Assembly: GCA_018716795.1 (NCBI GenBank)
Contig: DVJK01000195.1
Coordinates: 1-11,338, forward strand
DNA: 11,338 nt
Direction of reading: 5' to 3'
DNA from: Candidatus Scatomorpha merdipullorum
GTDB lineage: Bacteria > Bacillota > Clostridia > Oscillospirales > Oscillospiraceae
Below, one piece after another: positions 6,187-11,338 of the stretch. The notes beneath the pieces were generated by a model. It was not told the origin of the DNA. It did no database searches and saw only the letters and a program-made list of their open reading frames with translations. Within the stretch, counting starts at the first letter, position 1. Each line of letters begins with the position of its first letter. A program made the translations under genes and the position numbers.

Positions 6187-6863
6187 ATTACAGGATCCTC
6201 GTCGTCGAGGACGACGCGGTGATAGCCGCGGCGGTGGCGAAGCATATCGGGGCCTGGGGCTGCGAGGTGCGCGTGGCGGAGAACTTTGCCGACATAATGG
6301 CGGAGTTCACGGCCTTTGAGCCGCAGCTCGTGCTGCTGGACATCGCCCTGCCCTTCTATAACGGCTATCACTGGTGCAGCGAGATACGGAAGGTCTCCCG
6401 CGTGCCGGTCATGTTCATCTCCAGCGCCTCGGACAGCATGAACATCGTCATGGCCATGAACATGGGCGCGGACGACTTCATCGCCAAGCCCTTCGACCTC
6501 ACCGTCCTCACCGCAAAGGTGCAGGCCCTGCTGCGCCGGACCTACGACTTCGCCGGCGGCGGGAACACCCTCTCCGCCCGGGGCGCGGTCCTGGACCTCG
6601 CGGCGGGCACGCTCGACTTCGAGGGCAGGCAGCTCACGCTGACCAAAAACGAGCTCAAGATTCTTCAGAGCCTTCTTGAAAAGCACGGCCAGGTCGTCTC
6701 GCGCGACGAGCTCATGCTCCGCCTCTGGCAGACGGACAGCTTCGTCGACGAGAACACGCTGACCGTGAATATAACGCGCCTGCGCAAAAAGCTCGACTCC
6801 ATCGGCCTCGGCGACTTCATTTCGACGAGAAAGGGCCTCGGCTACGCCGTGGAGCAGTCCTGA
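6183..6863 (+). CDS. OmpR/BceR-like response regulator
   Basis: A 226-residue response regulator. The receiver domain (about 2-118) has the acidic pocket Glu9-Asp10-Asp11, phospho-accepting Asp53 (LLDIALP), Ser80-Ser81 at the switch position and Lys102 (AKPF). A winged-helix DNA-binding domain follows (about 128-224: LTLTKNELKILQSLL, NTLTVNITRLRKKL, GLGYAVE). The stretch YNGYHWCSEIRKVSRVPVMF and the later GADDFIAKPF and AKVQALLRR closely resemble BceR/GraR-type regulators that pair with intramembrane-sensing kinases and respond to peptide antibiotics. Such a kinase is encoded at 852-1832 on the opposite strand and is the obvious candidate partner. The ATG overlaps the glyA stop (ATGA), giving translational coupling, and a terminator follows 17 bases after the stop. 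The regulator call is firm; the pairing is inferred. Confidence 0.93.
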   Translation: MNYRILVVEDDAVIAAAVAKHIGAWGCEVRVAENFADIMAEFTAFEPQLVLLDIALPFYNGYHWCSEIRKVSRVPVMFISSASDSMNIVMAMNMGADDFIAKPFDLTVLTAKVQALLRRTYDFAGGGNTLSARGAVLDLAAGTLDFEGRQLTLTKNELKILQSLLEKHGQVVSRDELMLRLWQTDSFVDENTLTVNITRLRKKLDSIGLGDFISTRKGLGYAVEQS

Positions 6864-6880
6864 GCTGGCGGGCCAGGCAT

Positions 6881-6915
6881 CGTCCGGGAATTCGGGAGAA
6901 TTCCCGGGCGATTTT
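6881..6915 (+). terminator. Rho-independent terminator of the glyA-regulator operon
   Basis: A 13-bp stem (6881-6893 with 6898-6910, core CCGGGAATTC / GAATTCCCGGG, one G-T wobble) with a GGGA loop is followed by ATTTT. It starts 17 bases after the regulator stop and separates it from the ahcY promoter. Confidence 0.88.
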
Positions 6916-6951
6916 CCGTCTGCGCCGCCGCTTAATTTTACGCAAATTGAG

Positions 6952-6980
6952 TTGAAGAACGGCGAATCGCGTGATACAAT
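6952..6980 (+). promoter_or_regulatory. Promoter of the ahcY operon
   Basis: TTGAAG (6952-6957) and TACAAT (6975-6980) are 17 bases apart, with TGA before the -10 (extended -10). The start point should be near 6987, leaving about 31 bases of leader with GAGGGAG before the ahcY ATG. The leader is too short for a SAH or SAM riboswitch. Confidence 0.82.
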
Positions 6981-7017
6981 ATTGTAGTTTCGAAAAATAC
7001 TAAGCGAGGGAGACAGC

Positions 7018-8253
7018 ATGAACGAGATACGTGACATCGCCCTGGCGCCTTCGGGCGAGACGAAGATAAACTGGGTGCGGCGGAATATGCCCGTGCTGCG
7101 CGGCATAGAGGCAGATTTCGCGCGCGAAAAGCCCTTCGCGGGCCTTAAAATCGCGCTCTCCGTGCATCTGGAGGCCAAGACGGCCTACCTCTGCCGCGTG
7201 CTGGCGGCGGGCGGCGCGGAGATGTACGTCACCGGCTCCAACCCGCTCTCCACGCAGGACGACGTCGCCGCGGCCCTCGCCGCCGGCGGCATAGAGGTCC
7301 ACGCCGTCTACGGCGCGAGCGAGGAGGAGTATTTCGGGCACATAAGGAACGTCCTGCGCCACGGGCCCAACATCATCATCGACGACGGCGGCGACCTCCT
7401 GGAGACCATGCGCGCCGACTTCCCGGAGCTCTGCGGGGACGTCATAGGCGGCTGCGAGGAGACCACGAGCGGCATCCACAGGATACGCAAGCTCTACCAC
7501 GCCGGGCTCCTGCCCTTCACCATGATAGAGGTCAACGACGCCGACTGCAAGCACCTCTTCGACAACCGCTACGGCACGGGCCAGAGCGTCTGGGACGCCA
7601 TAATGCGCACGACGAACCTCATCGTCGCGGGCAAGATTGTCGTCGTGGGCGGCTACGGCTGGTGCGGCAAGGGCGTCGCCCTGCGCGCCGCCGGCCTCGG
7701 CGCCAAGGTCGTCGTCACCGAGACCGATCCGGTGCGCGCCATTGAGGCCGTCATGGACGGCTATGAGGTCATGCCCATGCGCGAGGCCGCGAGGATAGGC
7801 GAGATTTTCTGCTCCGTCACCGGCTGCAGGGACGTCATAGGCGCGGAGCACTTCCCGCTCATGCGCGACGGGGCCATCCTCTCCAACGCCGGGCACTTCA
7901 ACGTGGAGATAGACATGGAGGCCCTCGATAAGCTGGCCGTGCGCAAATACGAGGCGCGGCGCAACATCACCTCCTACGTCATGCCCGACGGGCGCGAGCT
8001 CTTCGTCCTCGGCGAGGGCCGGCTTGTGAACCTCGCCTGCGGCGACGGGCACCCGGCGGAGATAATGGACATGAGCTTCGCCATCCAGGCCCTGAGCGCG
8101 GAATACCTCGCCAAGAACCGCGGCAGCCTCGGCTGCGAGCCGCTGCGCGTGCCCCGCGAGATTGACGACGCCGTCGCGAGAAGGAAGCTCAGGAGCCTCG
8201 GCGTCGAGATAGACGAGCTGAGCGAGGGGCAGAGGGACTACCTGGGAATTTGA
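7018..8253 (+). CDS. ahcY: Adenosylhomocysteinase (S-adenosylhomocysteine hydrolase), short form
   Basis: This 411-residue NAD-dependent enzyme splits S-adenosylhomocysteine into adenosine and homocysteine, relieving inhibition of methyltransferases. Substrate-site blocks are SVHLEAKTA (48-56, His50), IDDGGDL (121-127), CEETTSG (146-152, Glu148) and NDADCKHLFDNRYG (173-186, Lys178 and Asp182). The NAD-binding Rossmann loop is GGYGWCGKG (211-219), with acidic Glu235 at the end of the next strand to bind the NAD ribose; SNAGHFNVEID (289-299) completes the site. The C-terminus ends LSEGQRDYLGI, lacking the KPDHYRY tail of the long bacterial and eukaryotic form and resembling the shorter type found in archaea and some thermophilic bacteria. 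The ATG is preceded by GAGGGAG. It heads an apparent operon with mgtE 48 bases downstream. Confidence 0.96.
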   Translation: MNEIRDIALAPSGETKINWVRRNMPVLRGIEADFAREKPFAGLKIALSVHLEAKTAYLCRVLAAGGAEMYVTGSNPLSTQDDVAAALAAGGIEVHAVYGASEEEYFGHIRNVLRHGPNIIIDDGGDLLETMRADFPELCGDVIGGCEETTSGIHRIRKLYHAGLLPFTMIEVNDADCKHLFDNRYGTGQSVWDAIMRTTNLIVAGKIVVVGGYGWCGKGVALRAAGLGAKVVVTETDPVRAIEAVMDGYEVMPMREAARIGEIFCSVTGCRDVIGAEHFPLMRDGAILSNAGHFNVEIDMEALDKLAVRKYEARRNITSYVMPDGRELFVLGEGRLVNLACGDGHPAEIMDMSFAIQALSAEYLAKNRGSLGCEPLRVPREIDDAVARRKLRSLGVEIDELSEGQRDYLGI

Positions 8254-8301
8254 TATTTTCGGCCGCGCCCGACCGGGAGGCGGCAGGAGGGCGGTGATTT
8301 T

Positions 8302-9690
8302 TTGGAAGAGCGCAACTATGAGCAGCGGCGCGAAAAGCTGCTGGAGCTTTTGGAGAGCCGCCGGCTCAAATCCCTCCAGAACGAGCTGGAGGACATGAAC
8401 GAGTTCGACATCGCCGAGTTCCTGACGGAGCTGGGCGAGGAGGACAAGCAGAAGATGGCGATGGTCTTCCGCCTTTTGAGCAAGGGCCAGGGCGCGGAGG
8501 TCTTCGCGGAGCTGGACGCGCCGGAGCAGCAGGAGATAATCGGCTCCATCACGGATAAGGAGCTCGGCTATATCATCGAGGAGATGTATGTCGACGACGC
8601 CGTCGACATGATGGAGGAGCTGCCCGCAAACATCGTCAAGCGCGTCATGCGCACCGCCACGCCCGAGACGCGGGCGCTCATAAACCAGTATCTCAAATAT
8701 CCCGAGAACTCCGCCGGCAGCATCATGACGGCAGAGTTCGTCGACCTCAAGAAATACATGAACGTGCGCGAGAGCATCGCGCGCATACGCCGCGTGGGCG
8801 AGGACAAGGAGACCATCTACGTCTGCTATGTCACGAACGCCCACCGCCGGCTCGAGGGCGTGGTCACGGTCAAGGACCTGCTGCTGCACGACGACGAGGC
8901 CGCCATAGAGGACATCATGGACCGCAACGTCATCTTCGTGCGCACGACGGACGACCGCAGCGAGGCCGCCGAGCGCATCTCGGACTACGACCTGCTGGCC
9001 ATACCCGTCGTGGACAGGGAGGACCGCCTCGTCGGCATAGTCACGGTCGACGACGTCATAGACGTCCTCGAGGAGGAGACGACGGAGGACTTTGACCTCA
9101 TGAGCGGCGTCTCGCCCTCGGACACGCCGTACTCCCGCGCGGGCGTGCTCGAGCTCTGGAAGCGGCGCATACCCTGGCTGATGTTCCTCATGCTCTCCGC
9201 GACCTTCACGAGCATGATTATAACCCGCTTTGAGGACGCGCTGGCCAAGACCGCCGTGCTCACCGGCTTCATCCCCATGCTCATGGGCACGGGCGGCAAC
9301 TCCGGCTCGCAGAGCTCGACCGCCGTCATACGAAGCCTCTCGATAGGCGACACGGAGCCGGGCGACATCCTGCGCGTCGTCTGGAAGGAGATCCGCGTGG
9401 CCGTGCTCTGCGGCCTCGCGCTGGCCGTGGTCAACTTCTTCAAGATGATGCTCATAGACCGCTTCCTGCTCGGCAACGACGGCGTCACCGCCCTGGTGGC
9501 CCTGACCGTCAGCGTGACGCTGGTCTTCGTCGTCATCTTCGCCAAGGCCGTCGGCTGCACCCTGCCCATGGCCGCGGAGAAGATTGGCATAGACCCCGCC
9601 GTCATGGCAAGCCCGCTCATAAGCACGATAACCGACGCGGTGAGCCTGCTCATATACTTCGCGCTCGCCACCGTGATGCTGCACATATAG
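8302..9690 (+). CDS. mgtE: MgtE-type magnesium transporter
   Basis: This 462-residue Mg2+ channel/transporter has the full family layout. A helical MgtE N domain (about 34-135) precedes two CBS domains (about 139-200 and 205-262; SAGSIMTAEFVDL and LLAIPVVDREDRLVGIVTVDDV), which sense cytoplasmic Mg2+ and gate the pore. After a connecting helix come five membrane helices (about 290-460) with the conserved GTGGNSGSQSST and ITDAVSLLIYF, where Asp445 corresponds to the ion-selective pore aspartate. The start is a TTG at 8302 with GGGCGGTGAT ending about four bases upstream, a good match to the extended ribosome site. The 48-base gap after ahcY has no room for an M-box riboswitch and no terminator, so it is probably transcribed with ahcY and regulated through the protein's own CBS gate. 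Confidence 0.96.
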   Translation: MEERNYEQRREKLLELLESRRLKSLQNELEDMNEFDIAEFLTELGEEDKQKMAMVFRLLSKGQGAEVFAELDAPEQQEIIGSITDKELGYIIEEMYVDDAVDMMEELPANIVKRVMRTATPETRALINQYLKYPENSAGSIMTAEFVDLKKYMNVRESIARIRRVGEDKETIYVCYVTNAHRRLEGVVTVKDLLLHDDEAAIEDIMDRNVIFVRTTDDRSEAAERISDYDLLAIPVVDREDRLVGIVTVDDVIDVLEEETTEDFDLMSGVSPSDTPYSRAGVLELWKRRIPWLMFLMLSATFTSMIITRFEDALAKTAVLTGFIPMLMGTGGNSGSQSSTAVIRSLSIGDTEPGDILRVVWKEIRVAVLCGLALAVVNFFKMMLIDRFLLGNDGVTALVALTVSVTLVFVVIFAKAVGCTLPMAAEKIGIDPAVMASPLISTITDAVSLLIYFALATVMLHI

Positions 9691-9709
9691 CGGCCGTATA
9701 TTTGACTCA

Positions 9710-9737
9710 GGCGCCCCGGCGCATTCGCGCCGGGGCC
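9710..9737 (+). other. Intercistronic GC-rich hairpin between mgtE and the permease gene
   Basis: A perfect 9-bp stem (CCCCGGCGC, 9714-9722, with GCGCCGGGG, 9727-9735) and a 4-base ATTC loop can be extended by GG/CC around a bulge. It is followed by TTATG rather than a T-run, so termination is doubtful. It may partly attenuate transcription or stabilise the mgtE mRNA end. The next start codon is only 24 bases away. Confidence 0.5.
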
Positions 9738-9761
9738 TTATGCTGAAAGAGGTGTGTTAAA

Positions 9762-10676
9762 TTGGACATGGCGTCGGTGCTCACTCAGATGGGCATCCTT
9801 GTTTTCATAATGGCCGTCGGCTTCCTCTGCACGAAGATAGGCGTGACCGGCCCGGAGTTCACGCGCTCCGGCTCCAAGGTCGTGCTCAACGTGCTGCTGG
9901 TCTTCACGATACTCGACAGCGTCACCAGCGCGGAGATTGAGCTCTCGCTTGCGGACGTGGGCGTGGACATCCTCGTCTTCTTCGTCATGGTCTTCATCTG
10001 CTCGCTCCTGGGCTGGCTGGGCGCGAAGCTGATGCGCGCGAAGGGCGACCGCGCCGGCATCGCAATCTTCTCCGTGGCCTTCACGAACACGGTCTTCGTC
10101 GGCTTCCCCATAATCGAGAGCGTCTACGGCGCGGAGGGCATCCTCATCGCCACGCTCTCCAACGTGCCCTTCAACCTGCTGGTGTACACGCTCGGCGTCG
10201 TCATGCTCAACGGCAGCGCCAAGGGGATGAGCGTCAAAAACGCCATATCCGCGCCCCTCGTCGCCACCGTCGCGGCCGTCGCCTGGTTTTTGACCGGCTG
10301 GAAGCTGCCCGACGCCGTCGTCAAATGCTTCGACATCATCGGCGGCGGCACCGTGCCCATGAGCATGCTGGTCGTGGGCGCGAGCCTCGGCTCCATCTCC
10401 GTCCGGGAGGCGCTCAGCGACTGGCGCGTCTACGTCGTGAGCCTCCTGAGGCTCATCGCCGCGCCACTGCTCACCTGGCTCGTGCTCGGCCTCTTCGTCC
10501 GCGACGGGCTGCTCATGGGCGTGTCCGTCATCCTCGCCGCCTGCCCGACCGCCATGATAGCCACCGCCCTCGCCATACGCGCGGGGAAGGACGAGGCCTA
10601 CGCCAGCCAGTGCGTCTTTGTCAGCACCGTGCTGAGCGCGGTCACCATGCCGCTCATGATATGGCTGCTGCTTTGA
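9762..10676 (+). CDS. AEC-family transporter (auxin efflux carrier superfamily)
   Basis: This 304-residue polytopic membrane protein has about ten hydrophobic helices in two sets of five separated by a short polar loop, the standard AEC (Mem_trans) layout. Recognisable elements are AVGFLCTKIG near the N-terminus, FSVAFTNTVFVGFPII (about 107-122) with the conserved Asn-Thr and Gly-Phe-Pro, and the C-terminal half repeat ending LAACPTAMIATALA. Bacterial members move organic acids such as malate or malonate; plant homologues export auxin. The substrate here cannot be told from sequence. I use the TTG at 9762 because GAGG lies nine bases upstream; an ATG two codons later would be 15 bases away. 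The aldehyde dehydrogenase gene follows 12 bases after its stop, so the two are co-transcribed. Confidence 0.9.
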   Translation: MDMASVLTQMGILVFIMAVGFLCTKIGVTGPEFTRSGSKVVLNVLLVFTILDSVTSAEIELSLADVGVDILVFFVMVFICSLLGWLGAKLMRAKGDRAGIAIFSVAFTNTVFVGFPIIESVYGAEGILIATLSNVPFNLLVYTLGVVMLNGSAKGMSVKNAISAPLVATVAAVAWFLTGWKLPDAVVKCFDIIGGGTVPMSMLVVGASLGSISVREALSDWRVYVVSLLRLIAAPLLTWLVLGLFVRDGLLMGVSVILAACPTAMIATALAIRAGKDEAYASQCVFVSTVLSAVTMPLMIWLLL

Positions 10677-10688
10677 GGGAGGCTTCAC

Positions 10689-11338
10689 ATGAATTCTGAG
10701 GAGATAAGCGCAATACTCGCTTCGCAGCGGAAGCTCTTCGCCTCCGGCGCGACGCTGGATTATGAGCGGCGCGCCTCGGCGCTCGACGCGCTGTACGCCG
10801 CCGTGCGCCGGAACGAGGCGCGGATAGCCGGGGCGCTCCGCGCCGACCTCGGCAAGAGCGCGGAGGAGGCCTACCTCTGCGAGACGGGCCTGCTGCTCTC
10901 GGAGATAGCCCATCTCCGGCGGCATCTGCGCGGCTATATGCGCCCGAAGCGGACGCTGACGGGCCTCGCGCAGTTCCCTGGCCTGGGCGAGCTCCGGTAC
11001 GTGCCCTACGGCGCGGCGCTCATAATGAGCCCCTGGAATTACCCGCTGCTCCTCTCGCTCGAGCCGCTGGCGGCGGCGCTGGCCGCGGGGAACACCGCCG
11101 TCGTGAAGCCGAGCGCGTATTCGCCCGCGACGGGCGAGCTCGTCGCGAAGCTGCTCGGCGAGACCTTCCCGAGCGATTACGCCGCCGCGGTCACGGGCGG
11201 CCGCGAGGAGAACCGGGCGCTCCTGGAGCAGAAATGGGACAAGATTTTCTTCACCGGCGGCGCGAAGGTCGGCCGCGAGGTGCTGCGCGCCGCGGCGGAC
11301 AATCTCACGAGCGTCACGCTCGAGCTCGGCGGGAAGAG
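10689..11338 (+). CDS. Aldehyde dehydrogenase, class 3 type (3' end outside window)
   Basis: The first 216 residues of an NAD(P)-dependent aldehyde dehydrogenase are present; the frame is still open at the right edge. Visible family landmarks are LIMSPWNYPLLL (111-122, catalytic Asn117), NTAVVKPSAYSP (135-146, cofactor-binding Lys140), FFTGGAKVGREV (187-198, the nucleotide-binding loop) and LELGGK (211-216, general base Glu212). The catalytic cysteine, expected about 30-35 residues further on, lies beyond the window, so roughly half of the usual 450-460 residues are seen. The start without an N-terminal extension and the spacing of these motifs fit the class 3 (YwdH/fatty-aldehyde) subgroup. 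The ATG has GGGAGG six bases upstream. It oxidises an aldehyde to an acid; the AEC permease just upstream could export that acid, which is speculative. Confidence 0.92.
   Translation, partial: MNSEEISAILASQRKLFASGATLDYERRASALDALYAAVRRNEARIAGALRADLGKSAEEAYLCETGLLLSEIAHLRRHLRGYMRPKRTLTGLAQFPGLGELRYVPYGAALIMSPWNYPLLLSLEPLAAALAAGNTAVVKPSAYSPATGELVAKLLGETFPSDYAAAVTGGREENRALLEQKWDKIFFTGGAKVGREVLRAAADNLTSVTLELGGK

Noticed and set aside
6981..7017. SAH or SAM riboswitch ahead of ahcY
   Set aside because: The leader from the predicted start point to the ATG is about 31 bases, too short for either aptamer.
8254..8301. M-box magnesium riboswitch ahead of mgtE
   Set aside because: Only 48 bases separate ahcY and mgtE, far less than the M-box aptamer needs, and no matching stem structure is visible.
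7000..9684. Very long open frame on the minus strand opposite ahcY and mgtE
   Set aside because: It is antisense to two well-recognised genes and exists because their G/C-ending codons rarely create stops on the other strand. The translation is low-complexity (rich in Ala, His, Val, Asp, Arg), with no recognisable domain and no ribosome site tied to a promoter.

Overview
The window is GC-rich bacterial DNA. Codons mostly end in G or C, but AUA is a common isoleucine codon, Shine-Dalgarno sites are strong, and several genes start with TTG. The gene families point to Bacillota: a BceS/GraS-like intramembrane-sensing kinase, a BceR-like regulator, a UMF1-type transporter and a zinc-dependent phospholipase C homologue. 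A high-GC gut-type clostridium (Oscillospirales or Christensenellales) is my best guess. This is inferred from gene content and style; no rRNA or other phylogenetic marker is present.

Layout. Positions 1-168 hold the 3' end of an unrecognised plus-strand gene, facing a bidirectional terminator. Positions 285-2498 are a minus-strand operon, read right to left as Phd/YefM antitoxin, RelE/ParE toxin, sensor kinase and a small unknown membrane protein. It is driven by a near-consensus promoter overlapped by repeated ATATGTC boxes. Positions 2619-4686 are a second minus-strand operon (zinc-dependent phospholipase C-like protein, then UMF1-type MFS transporter) closed by a strong hairpin. A divergent promoter region (4687-4941) separates it from plus-strand glyA, whose stop overlaps the start of a BceR-like response regulator; a 13-bp-stem terminator ends that pair. 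From 6952 a new promoter drives ahcY, followed by mgtE, an AEC-family permease and the 5' part of a class 3 aldehyde dehydrogenase cut by the window edge.

How the genes fit together. glyA (one-carbon units) and ahcY (removal of S-adenosylhomocysteine) both serve the methyl cycle. The most unusual point is regulatory. The kinase and the regulator look like partners of one BceRS-type system, yet lie about 4.3 kb apart on opposite strands. The regulator is translationally coupled to glyA, while the kinase is the third gene of a toxin-antitoxin operon, its ribosome binding site overlapping the toxin stop codon. No BceAB-type ABC transporter is visible. A single inversion of roughly 1833-6880 would put the regulator directly upstream of the kinase, the usual order. 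Most of the rest is ordinary metabolism and transport. I found no CRISPR array, tRNA, rRNA, insertion sequence or prophage gene, and no wholly new system that the sequence alone can establish.
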